DNA of 15,018 nucleotides from an uncultured Moraxellaceae bacterium. GTDB taxonomy: Bacteria > Pseudomonadota > Gammaproteobacteria > Pseudomonadales > Moraxellaceae. The notes beneath the pieces were generated by a model. It worked only from the letters and a program-made list of their open reading frames with translations, did no database searches and was not told where the DNA came from. The DNA lies in contig CALEYY010000127.1 of NCBI GenBank assembly GCA_937928295.1, positions 1 through 15,018 of the forward strand, given 5' to 3'. Each line of letters opens with the position of its first letter. Position 1 is the first letter of the stretch. The position numbers and the translations under genes are program-made. Positions 1 through 8,227 of this stretch are shown here, piece after piece.

Positions 1-1
1 G

Positions 2-469
2 CAGGGCAGCCTGTTCAACGCCATCAAGATGGAAAAGACCATGATGTCGCTGCTGCTGCTGCTGATTGTGGCGGTGGCGGCGTTCAACATCGTGTCCAGC
101 CTGGTCATGGTGGTCAACGACAAGCGCTCCGACATCGCCATTCTGCGTACCTTGGGTGCGACGCCGCGCATGATTCAGCGCATTTTTCTCGTGCAGGGAA
201 CGGCCATCGGCTTTGGCGGCACCATCGCCGGCATGGTGCTGGGCGTGACGCTGTCGCTCACGGTGGGCGATTTGGCGTCCTTCTACGAGCGCGTGTCCGG
301 TGTGCATTTGTTCGATGCCTATTTCGTCAATTATCTGCCCACCGAGCTGCTGCTCAGCGATGTGGTCTGGGTCAGCATCACTGCCTTCATTCTGAGCTTC
401 CTGGCCACGCTGTATCCGGCGTATCAGGCCGGACGCATTCAGCCGGCGGAGGCTTTGCGCTATGAGTAA
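2..469 (+). CDS. lolC: Lipoprotein-releasing ABC permease, LolC/LolE family, C-terminal part
   Basis: This is the last 155 residues of an inner-membrane permease that extracts outer-membrane lipoproteins and hands them to LolA. The 5' end lies outside the window and the reading frame is open from base 2. The visible part holds three membrane segments (a Leu/Val/Ala-rich one near residues 14-36, and two more near 62-84 and 124-146) typical of the MacB/FtsX-like permease domain. The tail mixes features of both E. coli permeases: DIAILRTLGA and a YLPTEL segment recall LolE, while the end QPAEALRYE recalls LolC. Such a mixture is known for single-permease LolF proteins. The stop codon overlaps the lolD start by 8 nt, so the two are translationally coupled. 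Family assignment is firm. LolC, LolE or LolF identity is not resolved without the upstream sequence. Confidence 0.93.
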   Translation, partial: QGSLFNAIKMEKTMMSLLLLLIVAVAAFNIVSSLVMVVNDKRSDIAILRTLGATPRMIQRIFLVQGTAIGFGGTIAGMVLGVTLSLTVGDLASFYERVSGVHLFDAYFVNYLPTELLLSDVVWVSITAFILSFLATLYPAYQAGRIQPAEALRYE

Positions 470-1172
470 TGCGATGACTGATGCCATGAATAGTCGTCCG
501 GTTCTGGTTGCAGCAAACCTCGGCCAGACATTTAGCGAGGGCCCGCAGGCGGTAGAAGTGCTGCGTGGTGTGTCGTTCCAGATTGAGCGCGGCGAATGTG
601 TAGCGATTGTCGGTCGTTCCGGCTCGGGCAAGACCACGCTGCTGCATCTGCTCGGCGGGCTGGAGCAGCCATCGCAAGGCTCGGTCCAGCTGCTGGGTGA
701 GGCCTTCAGCCATGCCGGCGAGGCGAAGCGCAGCCAGTTGCGCAATCGCCATGTCGGCTTTGTCTATCAGCTGCATCATCTGCTGCCGGAATTCACGGCG
801 CGCGAGAATGTGGCCTTGCCCTGCGTCATCGGCGGCATGTCGGTGCGCGAGGCGCAGCAGCGGGCGGATGACCTGCTGGCGCGTGTCGGTCTGGGACATC
901 GCGGCGGCCATACGCCGGCGCAGTTATCTGGCGGCGAGCGACAGCGTGTGGCCCTGGCGCGTGCGCTGGTGACGCAGCCGGCGGTGGTGTTGGCGGATGA
1001 GCCGACGGGCAATCTCGACCGCGACACCGCCGAGCAGATTCACGAGCTGATCTTGACGCTCAACCGGGATTTGCACACCAGCTTCGTCATTGTCACGCAC
1101 GAAGAGCGGCTGGCCTCGCTGATGCATCGGCGCCTGCGGCTGGAGCAGGGCCTGCTGCTCGCGGCGGAGTAA
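462..1172 (+). CDS. lolD: LolD, ATPase of the lipoprotein-releasing system
   Basis: Cytoplasmic ATPase that powers lipoprotein release from the inner membrane with the LolC/E-type permease encoded just upstream. The protein has 236 residues, close to the usual 230 or so. Visible motifs are Walker A GRSGSGKTT (51-59), a Q-loop region YQLHHLLPEF (102-111) that is typical of LolD rather than of general ABC proteins, the signature LSGGERQR (155-162), Walker B VVLADE (175-180) and the switch histidine in IVTHEE (H213). The start at 462 overlaps the permease stop. In-frame ATGs at 474 and 486 are possible alternatives because the first residues are not conserved. The gene is followed after 24 nt by the convergent DUF2062 gene. 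No clear terminator hairpin is visible in that gap. Confidence 0.96.
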   Translation: MSNAMTDAMNSRPVLVAANLGQTFSEGPQAVEVLRGVSFQIERGECVAIVGRSGSGKTTLLHLLGGLEQPSQGSVQLLGEAFSHAGEAKRSQLRNRHVGFVYQLHHLLPEFTARENVALPCVIGGMSVREAQQRADDLLARVGLGHRGGHTPAQLSGGERQRVALARALVTQPAVVLADEPTGNLDRDTAEQIHELILTLNRDLHTSFVIVTHEERLASLMHRRLRLEQGLLLAAE

Positions 1173-1196
1173 GGCTTACCGGCTTTTCTGTTTGGT

Positions 1197-1745
1197 TTAG
1201 GTTTGAGCCCGTCGCGCCGCGCGGGCCTGCCATTGCTTGACCACATGCCAGCGCCAATAGCCCTGCATCCCCACATAGCCCAGGCTGCCCAGCGTTACAC
1301 CGAGTATCACGGTGCCCACAAAGAACGGCTTGAGTTGCGCCATCACGCCGCCGTTGGATGAATCCGAACCCAGCGACAGCATCGCCGTCATCAACCCTTC
1401 CATTTCTGCCCAGTTCAGCATCGGCACATTCAGTGCCAGACTGCCCGCCGCGTAGCTGGCGTACATGAACGGCAGCACCGTGATCGGATTCGTCAACCAG
1501 GTCAGCACCAGCACCATCGGCAGATTGATGCGCAGGCCAACGGCGATCAGCGTGGCCGGTACCATCTGGAAAGGCATGGGCATGAAGGCGAAAAAGATGC
1601 CCCAGAACATCGCCAGTGATGCCGATCGCCGGTTCAGATGCCACACGCTGGGGTCGCCCAGCCGATGCCGCATGAAGCCCAGTGACTTCTGCGCCCGGAT
1701 TTTTTCCGGTGAGGGCAGATAGCGGCGAATAAAGGCTTTGGGCAT
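1197..1745 (-). CDS. DUF2062 membrane protein of unknown function
   Basis: A 182-residue integral membrane protein of the DUF2062 family. A basic N-terminus with several Arg/Lys is followed by a hydrophobic core. The segment GIFFAFMPMPFQM (about 49-61) and the segment TNPITVLPFMY (about 85-95) match the conserved Pro-rich membrane motifs of this family. A third hydrophobic stretch lies near 138-160, and the tail is Arg/Ala-rich and probably cytoplasmic. No enzymatic role is known to me for the family. It is encoded opposite to its neighbours, convergent with lolD and divergent from comEC. From memory, a gene of this type occupies the same place in Pseudomonas, so its position is probably ancestral rather than a recent insertion. 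The ribosome site before the ATG is weak (GGAAG, 10 nt upstream). Confidence 0.85.
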   Translation of the reverse strand: MPKAFIRRYLPSPEKIRAQKSLGFMRHRLGDPSVWHLNRRSASLAMFWGIFFAFMPMPFQMVPATLIAVGLRINLPMVLVLTWLTNPITVLPFMYASYAAGSLALNVPMLNWAEMEGLMTAMLSLGSDSSNGGVMAQLKPFFVGTVILGVTLGSLGYVGMQGYWRWHVVKQWQARAARRAQT

Positions 1746-1873
1746 GGTCAGGAGGCTTCCGGCAGGGGCTGTGGACGGCGAGAGTCAGCATCGTAGTCTA
1801 CACTGACAAAATCGCCGCCCACAGGCGGACAAATACACGAAAAGAGACACAGACTGGCACAAGGAGTGTGACC
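1746..1873. promoter_or_regulatory. Divergent intergenic region between DUF2062 gene and comEC
   Basis: This 128-nt gap must carry the start signals for both divergent genes. I see no convincing -35/-10 pair on either strand. Two small symmetric elements are present: an odd palindrome GTAGTCTAC at 1793-1801, and a GC hairpin CCGCC-CACA-GGCGG at 1815-1828. On the minus strand the hairpin is followed by a short GATTTT run, so it could act as a weak attenuator ahead of the DUF2062 gene. Both readings are tentative. Confidence 0.3.
1861..1866 (+). promoter_or_regulatory. Ribosome binding site that sets the comEC start
   Basis: AAGGAG lies 7 nt before the ATG at 1874 but only 1 nt before the in-frame GTG at 1868. 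The ATG is therefore the more likely start. Confidence 0.7.
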
Positions 1874-4237
1874 ATGCGTGCTGCAATACGCACCAGTACG
1901 GCCTTGCTATCGGGCTGGATCGCCGGGCATCTCGGCCTGTGGTTCTGGGCCGATCTGCCATCTTCCTGCGCGCTGCTCGGTTTCTGCCTGCTCACGATCT
2001 GTCTGGCTTGGTGCAAGCCGCAGGCGCTGTTTTACGGATGCGCCGCGCTCTGCGTCGGCATCTTGTGCGCGACCAACGCGGCCAGCGTGCAACTGTCATC
2101 GCGCCTGCCCAGCGCTTGCGAAGGCAAGCTCATCACGGTGGATGGCGTTATTGCCGGCTTGCCTGAGCCGGCCGAGCCGCTGGGCGTGCGCTTTCGTTTC
2201 AGACCAGATGTGGTGCAGGAATCTGACGCTCAGTGCCATCGCGAACAGGCGCTCTGGCAGCTGAGCTGGCGTGCCGATGAAGCCCCGCTGCCGGGCGAGC
2301 GCTGGCGTATCCGGGTCAAGCTCAAACGACCGCACAGCACTGAAAATCCAGGCGGCTTCGATGCCGAACGCTGGCAGCACGCCGAGGGCATATCCGCGAC
2401 CGGCTGGCTGCGCAGCGGTCAGCGTCTCGCTGATGCCCCACCTTCGATTGACCTCTGGCGCTGGCGCATTCGGCAGCGCCTGCTCGGCCAGTTCCCCGAT
2501 CAGCCCGATGCCGCCGGCACGGTGCTGGCTTTGCTCACCGGTGATCGTGCCGGCATCAGTCCGGCGGCGTGGGAGCGTTATGCGCGCACCGGCATTACGC
2601 ATCTGGTGGCAATTTCAGGCGTGCACATCACGCTAGTGGCTTGGCTGGTTGGCTATTTGTTCCAAGGTATTTGGCGTCGCACTCCGGGCGCTCTGAGCCG
2701 TGTCTCAGCCTTGCGCATGGGCGGTCTGGCCGGATGGCTTGCTGCGGGCGGCTATGTGCTGCTGGCCGGCGCTGAAGTGCCGGCGCAGCGCACGCTGCTC
2801 ATGCTCGGCGTGATCCTGCTCATGCGCTGGCTGCCGGGCCAGTTCTCCGGCCTGCAAATCTGGCTGGCAGCTTTGGCGGCTGTTTTGCTGATGGATCCTC
2901 TCGCGGTGCACAGCGTCGGCTTGTGGCTGTCCTTTGTCGCGGTCGGTATGCTCATGGCGGCTGGCATGCCCTTGGGCGAGGAGGGCGGCTGGCGTGCTGC
3001 CTTACGAGCGCAATGGCTCGCGACCTGGGGCTTGCTGCCCTTGTCGCTGGCGATTTTCAGTCGCGTGTCCTGGGTCAGTCTGCCAGTCAATCTCGTGGCC
3101 ATTCCGGTGGTGACGTTTGCGGTGGTGCCGCTGAGCATGCTCGGCCTGCTGTGCTGGCCGTGGCCGGCGGCGACGGCATTTTTCTGGCGACTGTCAGTGA
3201 CCTTGATGCAGTACCTGATTCAGGCGCTGGACTGGGCGGCGGCGTTGCCCGGAGCCTGGCAGGCGTTGTCGTTGCCGGCGGGCAGTGCCTGGGGGCTGGC
3301 GCTGGTCATGCTTCTGCTGCTGATGCCCCGTGCGATGCCGGGCCGGGCATGGCTGATCTTTCCGCTGGCCTGGGTGATCTGGCCACAGGCGATGGTGCCG
3401 GCTGGGGCGGTACGCATGACCTTGCTCGATGTCGGCCAAGGTTTGTCGGTGCTGCTGCAGACGCGCCATCATCAGCTGGTCTACGACACCGGGCCCAGCC
3501 TCGGGCCTCATGCCGATGTCGGCTCGCGCATCATCGCGCCAGCCTTGCGCGAAGCCCGCATCAGCCAGCTCGACTTGCTGATCTTCAGTCACGATGACCT
3601 CGATCACACCGGCGGTGGTGCCAGCGTGCTGGCGGCGTTGCCGGTGCGGCAGGTGCTTGGCGTGTGGCCGTCTGTGATAGATGCGCCGGCGCGCAACACG
3701 CCTTGTGTGGCCGGGCAGCATTGGCGCTGGGATGGCGTGCAATTCGAGGTGCTGTGGCCATACCCAGACATTACCGTTGCCGGCGACAACAACCAGTCCT
3801 GCGTGTTGCGCGTGCAGGCCGGCGAACATGTGCTGTTGCTGACCGGCGATCTGGAAGCGCCGGGCGAGCTGTATCTGGTCGAGCGCACGCCGGCAGAGAA
3901 GCTGAAGGCGCATTTGCTGGTGCTGGGCCATCACGGTAGCAAAACCTCCAGCACGGCCACCATGCTCGATGCCGTGCAGCCGCAGGAGGTCATTGCTGCG
4001 GTCGGCTATCGCAATCGCTTCAAGCATCCGGCGAAAGTGGTCGTGCAGCGCCTGGCCGAAAAAGGCATTTCGGGCTGGCGCAGCGACGCTACCGGCGCAC
4101 TGATCTATGACATTGTGCCGAATTCGCCCTGGCCGGTGGTGCAACGCTGGCGATTGCAGCATCCGCACTACTGGCTTTGGCCGGAACATGGCGCCGCAGG
4201 TCGCGCAAGCCTTGGCGCACTTGACGCGTTCCCGTAG
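1874..4237 (+). CDS. comEC: ComEC/Rec2 DNA uptake channel
   Basis: Inner-membrane channel that carries single-stranded DNA into the cytoplasm during natural transformation. The 787-residue length and domain order fit Gram-negative ComEC: an N-terminal DUF4131 region with membrane segments (about 1-160), the multi-spanning Competence domain (about 200-480) containing the family motif ISGVH (247-251), and a C-terminal metallo-beta-lactamase-like domain from about residue 514 (LLDVGQG at 517-523). Metal ligands appear intact: HDDLDH (573-578), TGD (Asp659) and GHHGSK (His686, His687). This suggests an active nuclease-type domain rather than a decayed gene. The start was chosen by the AAGGAG site. 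The gap to the exbB-like gene is 44 nt with no T-rich terminator, so read-through is likely. Presence of comEC alone does not prove competence. Confidence 0.94.
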   Translation: MRAAIRTSTALLSGWIAGHLGLWFWADLPSSCALLGFCLLTICLAWCKPQALFYGCAALCVGILCATNAASVQLSSRLPSACEGKLITVDGVIAGLPEPAEPLGVRFRFRPDVVQESDAQCHREQALWQLSWRADEAPLPGERWRIRVKLKRPHSTENPGGFDAERWQHAEGISATGWLRSGQRLADAPPSIDLWRWRIRQRLLGQFPDQPDAAGTVLALLTGDRAGISPAAWERYARTGITHLVAISGVHITLVAWLVGYLFQGIWRRTPGALSRVSALRMGGLAGWLAAGGYVLLAGAEVPAQRTLLMLGVILLMRWLPGQFSGLQIWLAALAAVLLMDPLAVHSVGLWLSFVAVGMLMAAGMPLGEEGGWRAALRAQWLATWGLLPLSLAIFSRVSWVSLPVNLVAIPVVTFAVVPLSMLGLLCWPWPAATAFFWRLSVTLMQYLIQALDWAAALPGAWQALSLPAGSAWGLALVMLLLLMPRAMPGRAWLIFPLAWVIWPQAMVPAGAVRMTLLDVGQGLSVLLQTRHHQLVYDTGPSLGPHADVGSRIIAPALREARISQLDLLIFSHDDLDHTGGGASVLAALPVRQVLGVWPSVIDAPARNTPCVAGQHWRWDGVQFEVLWPYPDITVAGDNNQSCVLRVQAGEHVLLLTGDLEAPGELYLVERTPAEKLKAHLLVLGHHGSKTSSTATMLDAVQPQEVIAAVGYRNRFKHPAKVVVQRLAEKGISGWRSDATGALIYDIVPNSPWPVVQRWRLQHPHYWLWPEHGAAGRASLGALDAFP

Positions 4238-4281
4238 AGTAGCCGCATCGGAAATGGGCTTGGCCCTCGGGAGTGTGCCCT

Positions 4282-4914
4282 GTGTGGGAAATGATGAAAT
4301 CGGGTGGCTGGCTGATGGCACCGTTGCTGATCGCGTCGGTACTGGCGCTGGCCATTATTCTGGAGCGCGCCTGGACGCTGCGCAGCAGTCGCGTCGCCCC
4401 CAAGCATTTGCTGGCGGATGTGTGGACGCAGCTGCAAAGTGGCGAGCTTAAGGGCGAGGCATTGCGTCGGCTGCAAACAGGCTCGCCGCTGGGCACGCTG
4501 CTGGCCGCTGGTCTGATCAATGCCCGGCATGGTCGCGAAATCATGAAGGAAAGCATCGAGGATGCAGCGTCGGCCGTGGTGCATGAGATGGAGCGCTACC
4601 TGACGCTGCTCGGCACCATCGCGCAGATTTCGCCGTTGCTCGGGCTGCTGGGCACGGTGGTGGGCATCATCGAGGCATTTTTGGTGGTCACCAGCGGTGG
4701 CATCAGCGACCCCACGGCACTGGCCGGCGGCATCTCCAAGGCATTGGTGACGACGGCGGCGGGCATTGGCGTGGCCATCCCGGCGATGATTCTGCACCGC
4801 TACTACCTGCGCCATATTCAGTCGCTGGTGGTGTACATGGAGCAGCAGGCGGTGAAACTAGTCGACATGCTGCACGGCGACCGCGAAGTCGATATTCGTG
4901 AAGGTGGCGCGTGA
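4282..4914 (+). CDS. exbB: ExbB/TolQ/MotA-family proton channel protein
   Basis: Inner-membrane subunit of a proton-driven motor that works with the ExbD-like protein encoded next. The 210-residue product has three membrane segments, near 11-30, 110-132 and 148-172 in this numbering. The latter two contain the conserved GLLGTVVGII and AGGISKALVTTAAGIG sequences of the TolQ/ExbB family. I chose GTG at 4282, giving MWEMMKSGGW, because GGAG at 4270-4273 sits 8 nt upstream and the family usually begins this way. GTG at 4273 and ATGs at 4291 and 4294 are alternatives. The stop overlaps the exbD-like start by 4 nt. No tonB, tolA or tolR partner is in the window, so the energy-consuming partner is unknown. 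The gene name reflects family, not a proven iron uptake role. Confidence 0.9.
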   Translation: MWEMMKSGGWLMAPLLIASVLALAIILERAWTLRSSRVAPKHLLADVWTQLQSGELKGEALRRLQTGSPLGTLLAAGLINARHGREIMKESIEDAASAVVHEMERYLTLLGTIAQISPLLGLLGTVVGIIEAFLVVTSGGISDPTALAGGISKALVTTAAGIGVAIPAMILHRYYLRHIQSLVVYMEQQAVKLVDMLHGDREVDIREGGA

Positions 4915-5333
4915 AGCTGCGCCGTCCGTCTCAGGAGCCGCTGGAGCTTAATCTGACTCCGATGATTGACTGCCTGCTGTTCCTGATCATTTTCTTCATG
5001 TTGTCTACCACCTTTGCCAAGACCGGCAAGTTGCAGATTCAGTTGCCGCAAGCCGATGCCGGTGCCAGCAAGCCGCTGGCGAAAGCGCTTGAAGTGGTGG
5101 TGGATTCGCGCGGGCACTATGCCATCAATGGCAAGGTACTGGCCTCGGCGAAAGCGGCGGATCTGCGCGAGGCCATCGCGTCGGCGGCCGGCACTCAGCG
5201 CGACCAACCCTTTGTTATCTCGGCCGATGGACAGGCGCCGCATCAGTCCGTGGTCACCGTCATGGACATTGCCGGCCAGCTTGGCTTCCGTTCCCTAGGC
5301 ATTGGCACGCGTGATGCCAAGCCGCAACCCTGA
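4911..5333 (+). CDS. exbD: ExbD/TolR-family motor protein
   Basis: A 140-residue partner of the ExbB-like channel. A short cytoplasmic N-terminus precedes one membrane helix (about 19-36) that carries the conserved LTPMID motif. Asp20 is the expected proton-carrying residue. The rest (about 40-140) is a periplasmic domain that in TolR/ExbD dimerizes and contacts the cell wall or TonB. The GTG start overlaps the exbB-like stop as GTGA, indicating coupled translation. There is an AAGGTG-like purine run upstream. A 28-nt gap separates it from msbA. Conservation of such a pair next to lipid A genes in Pseudomonas-type genomes (from memory) suggests an envelope role, but none is shown here. Confidence 0.9.
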   Translation: MKLRRPSQEPLELNLTPMIDCLLFLIIFFMLSTTFAKTGKLQIQLPQADAGASKPLAKALEVVVDSRGHYAINGKVLASAKAADLREAIASAAGTQRDQPFVISADGQAPHQSVVTVMDIAGQLGFRSLGIGTRDAKPQP

Positions 5334-5361
5334 TCAAGGCCTGGCGCCCGAGTAAATAAGC

Positions 5362-7149
5362 ATGTCCGCAGAAGCCCCCGTTGCCGCCACGCCCGTGTTG
5401 CCCACGAACTGGCAGTCCTACAAGCGCCTGCTGCGTTATACCCAGCGCTACTGGAAGTTCTTTGCCTTTGCCGTCGTCGGCTTTGTCATCAATGCGCAGA
5501 CAGAGTGGGCCTCGGCGCAGCTGCTGAAATACATCATCGATGCCATCCAGCATCGCGATCAGGTCGCGAAAGACTGGATTCCGATCTTGATCGTTGGCAT
5601 CTTCTTTGTGCGTGGCTTCGGCTCGTTCATCGGAACCTATTACATGTCGATGGTGTCGCGCCATGTGGTCTATGCCCTGCGCATGGATCTGTTCACCAAG
5701 CTGCTGCGGCTGCCGGCGAATTTCTATCACCTGAACTCGCCGGGACATATTGCTGCCAAGCTTATCTACAACGTTGAACAGGTCACGGCGGCGGCTACCG
5801 AGGCGCTGAAAACGATTGTGCGTGAAGGCGCGATTGTCATTGGCCTGTTCGGCTATCTGCTCTACACCAACTGGCGTTTGTCGCTGTCGTTGCTGCTGGT
5901 GGGCCCGTTCGCGGCCATGCTGGTGCGCATTGCCAGCAAGCGTTTCCGCAAGCTCGCCAAGCGCATGCAAAACACCATGGGTGATGTCAATCACATCACC
6001 AACGAAACCATCACCGGCTATCAGGTGGTGAAGACTTATGGTGGCGAGCCCTTCGAGCTGGCGCGCTTCAATCGGGCCTCGCAGGAAAACCTGCGTCAGG
6101 GCATGAAGATGGTCGTGACCAGCGCCGTCAGCACGCCGCTGGTGCAGCTGCTCATGTCTTGCGCGATGGCTGCCGTGTGTTGGGTCGCACTGCGACCGGA
6201 CATCATGCAGGGCACATCGCCGGGCGAGTTCATTGCCTACATCACGGCTGCCGGCTTGCTCGCTAAGCCGATCAAGTCTCTGACGGAAGTGAACGAGAAA
6301 CTGCAGCGCGGCATCGCGGCGGCGCAGTCGGTGTTTGAGGTGCTGGACGAGCCCTCCGAGCCGGCCGGCGGCGAGCGTGAGCTGGGTCGTTTGCGGGGCG
6401 ATATCGAGTTTCGTCACATCAACTTCGGCTATGCGCCCGATCAACCCGTGCTGAAAAACTTCTCGCTCACGGTGAAGGCCGGGCAGACGGTGGCGATTGT
6501 CGGCCGCTCGGGCTCGGGCAAAACCACGCTGGTGAACCTGCTGCCGCGTTTTTACGACGCGCAATCCGGCGATATCCTGATTGATGGCCACCCGATCGAC
6601 GATTACCCCGTCAGCGGCCTGCGCCAGCAGATTGCCTCGGTCGGGCAGAAAGTCATCCTGTTCGATGACACCGTGGCCAACAACATCGCCTACGGTGCCT
6701 TCCGTGACCTGCCGCGCGAAGCCGTGATCGAGGCCGCCAAAACCGCCTTCGCCGACGACTTTATCAGCGCCATGCCGAACGGCTACGACACGCGTGTAGG
6801 CCAGGATGGCGTGCAGCTGTCCGGCGGCCAGCGTCAGCGTCTGGCGATTGCGCGTGCGCTGATTAAGAACGCGCCGATTTTGATTCTCGACGAAGCTACC
6901 AGCGCGCTCGACAACGAGTCCGAGTTTTATATCCAGGCCGCGCTGGAAAAGGTCATGCAGAACCGCACCACGCTGGTCATCGCGCATCGTCTGTCGACCA
7001 TTGAGAATGCCGACTGGATCGTGGTTATGGATGCCGGCGAGATCATCGAGCAGGGCACGCACACCGAGCTGCTGGCCCGCGCCGGCATGTATGCGCAGCT
7101 GCACAGCCGCCGCTTCAGCGAGGAGGACGCAGGTGGCGACATCGCCTGA
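5362..7149 (+). CDS. msbA: MsbA, lipid A flippase (ABC exporter)
   Basis: A 595-residue half-transporter with a fused ATPase, which flips core-lipid A from the inner to the outer leaflet of the inner membrane. The first 330 residues form the six-helix ABC exporter domain. The nucleotide-binding domain shows Walker A GRSGSGKTT (381-389), signature LSGGQRQR (486-493), Walker B ILILDE (506-511) followed by ATSALD, and the switch histidine in IAHRLST (H542). Length and sequence style match MsbA rather than a drug exporter, and lpxK lies immediately downstream with a 17-nt overlap, the classic msbA-lpxK pairing. The upstream ribosome site is weak. Function as lipid A flippase is inferred from similarity and context. 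Confidence 0.94.
   Translation: MSAEAPVAATPVLPTNWQSYKRLLRYTQRYWKFFAFAVVGFVINAQTEWASAQLLKYIIDAIQHRDQVAKDWIPILIVGIFFVRGFGSFIGTYYMSMVSRHVVYALRMDLFTKLLRLPANFYHLNSPGHIAAKLIYNVEQVTAAATEALKTIVREGAIVIGLFGYLLYTNWRLSLSLLLVGPFAAMLVRIASKRFRKLAKRMQNTMGDVNHITNETITGYQVVKTYGGEPFELARFNRASQENLRQGMKMVVTSAVSTPLVQLLMSCAMAAVCWVALRPDIMQGTSPGEFIAYITAAGLLAKPIKSLTEVNEKLQRGIAAAQSVFEVLDEPSEPAGGERELGRLRGDIEFRHINFGYAPDQPVLKNFSLTVKAGQTVAIVGRSGSGKTTLVNLLPRFYDAQSGDILIDGHPIDDYPVSGLRQQIASVGQKVILFDDTVANNIAYGAFRDLPREAVIEAAKTAFADDFISAMPNGYDTRVGQDGVQLSGGQRQRLAIARALIKNAPILILDEATSALDNESEFYIQAALEKVMQNRTTLVIAHRLSTIENADWIVVMDAGEIIEQGTHTELLARAGMYAQLHSRRFSEEDAGGDIA
7121..7126 (+). promoter_or_regulatory. Ribosome binding site that sets the lpxK start
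   Basis: A perfect AGGAGG inside the end of msbA lies 6 nt before GTG 7133. No other ATG, GTG or TTG in this frame lies between 7133 and the conserved WYNGHPL region, so the GTG is strongly favoured. Confidence 0.8.
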
Positions 7150-8227
7150 GCCTGCCGCTACGCCGGCCTCGGTTGCAGCCACGCGCCTCAGCTGGGCGGA
7201 GCGCTGGTACAACGGGCATCCGCTGTTTCTCCTATTGCTGCCACTGTCGGCCATTTTTGCGGTAGTCGCTGCGCTGCGGCGCACGGGCTATCGGCTGGGC
7301 TGGCTGCGAGCCTGGCAGGCGCCGGTGCCGGTCATCGTGGTGGGCAATATCTCCGTTGGCGGTACCGGCAAAACGCCGTTGACGCTGGCGTTGGTCGAGC
7401 ATCTGCGCCGTCAGGGCTGGCGGCCGGGCATCGTAAGTCGTGGTTATGGCGGGCAGGGCGCGAGCTATCCGCAGATTGTGCGGGCGGATTCGGATGCTGC
7501 AGAGGTCGGTGATGAACCGCTGCTGCTGGCCCGGCGTGCGCAGGTGACGGTGGTCATCGACCCGCTGCGCGTGCGTGGCGTGCAGCACCTGCTGGCTAAC
7601 AGCGACTGCAATCTCGTGCTCTGTGATGACGGCCTGCAGCATTACGCGCTGGCCCGCACCGTGGAAATTGCCGTGGTGGATGGTCAGCGCGGCCTCGGCT
7701 CCGGCTGGCCGCTGCCAGCGGGGCCTTTGCGTGAATCGGCTGCGCGGCTTGGCTCGGTGGATTTAGTGGTAGTCAATGGCGCGTGGCGAGCGGCAGGCAG
7801 CATGCTCGCGTCAGCCGCGACTATGTCGCTGGCCCCGGCTGCCTGGCAGCCGGTGAGCGGCGCTGCCGCTGATTCTGCCACTGAGCCGCCCGTTGCGTCA
7901 GCCGGCACGCCAATGCTGCTACCGACATCCGGCCCGATTCATGCCGTCGCCGGCATCGGCCATCCGCCACGCTTTTTCGCCATGCTGGCCGAGCAGGGCT
8001 TCCAGCCCATCCCGCACGCCTTCCCCGATCATCACGCCTACACCGCTGACGATCTGCAATTCAGCCCGCCGGCACCGGTCGTGATGACTGAAAAAGACGC
8101 CGTGAAATGCGCCGGTATTGCCCCGGCCAATAGCTGGTATGTGCCCGTTCAGGCTATCCTGCCGGACAGTTTCTGGCAGGCGCTGACGCAGCGACTTGCC
8201 CTTTGGAGAACCCCTGATGCTGGATAA
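7133..8227 (+). CDS. lpxK: LpxK, tetraacyldisaccharide 4'-kinase
   Basis: Membrane-associated kinase that phosphorylates the 4' position of the lipid A disaccharide, the sixth step of lipid A synthesis. After an N-terminal membrane-anchor region (HPLFLLLLPLS at 29-39), the P-loop GNISVGGTGKTP is at 71-82 and the catalytic-region motif CDDGLQHY follows (Asp165, Asp166). HAVAGIGHPPRFF and MTEKDAVKC near the C-terminus are typical of the family. The protein has 364 residues, somewhat longer than the usual 330 or so. The excess lies in a Pro/Ala-rich N-terminal extension of about 16 residues and in an Ala/Pro-rich insert before HAVAGIG. It starts inside msbA and overlaps the ycaR start by 11 nt. 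Confidence 0.94.
   Translation: MATSPEPAATPASVAATRLSWAERWYNGHPLFLLLLPLSAIFAVVAALRRTGYRLGWLRAWQAPVPVIVVGNISVGGTGKTPLTLALVEHLRRQGWRPGIVSRGYGGQGASYPQIVRADSDAAEVGDEPLLLARRAQVTVVIDPLRVRGVQHLLANSDCNLVLCDDGLQHYALARTVEIAVVDGQRGLGSGWPLPAGPLRESAARLGSVDLVVVNGAWRAAGSMLASAATMSLAPAAWQPVSGAAADSATEPPVASAGTPMLLPTSGPIHAVAGIGHPPRFFAMLAEQGFQPIPHAFPDHHAYTADDLQFSPPAPVVMTEKDAVKCAGIAPANSWYVPVQAILPDSFWQALTQRLALWRTPDAG

Noticed and set aside
4221..4240. TTGACG near the comEC end as a promoter for the exbB-like gene
   Set aside because: No -10 element at a suitable distance was found.
4256..4266. GGGC-TTG-GCCC hairpin between comEC and the exbB-like gene
   Set aside because: Only four base pairs and no T-run, so it is not a terminator.
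3194..4321. A 375-codon open frame antisense to the end of comEC
   Set aside because: In phase with comEC codons. The product is rich in His/Arg/Gln as expected for a reverse shadow, and it has no motifs.
5260..7284. A 674-codon open frame antisense to msbA
   Set aside because: It is again codon-in-phase with the real gene and is open for the same codon-usage reason. No family motifs are visible.
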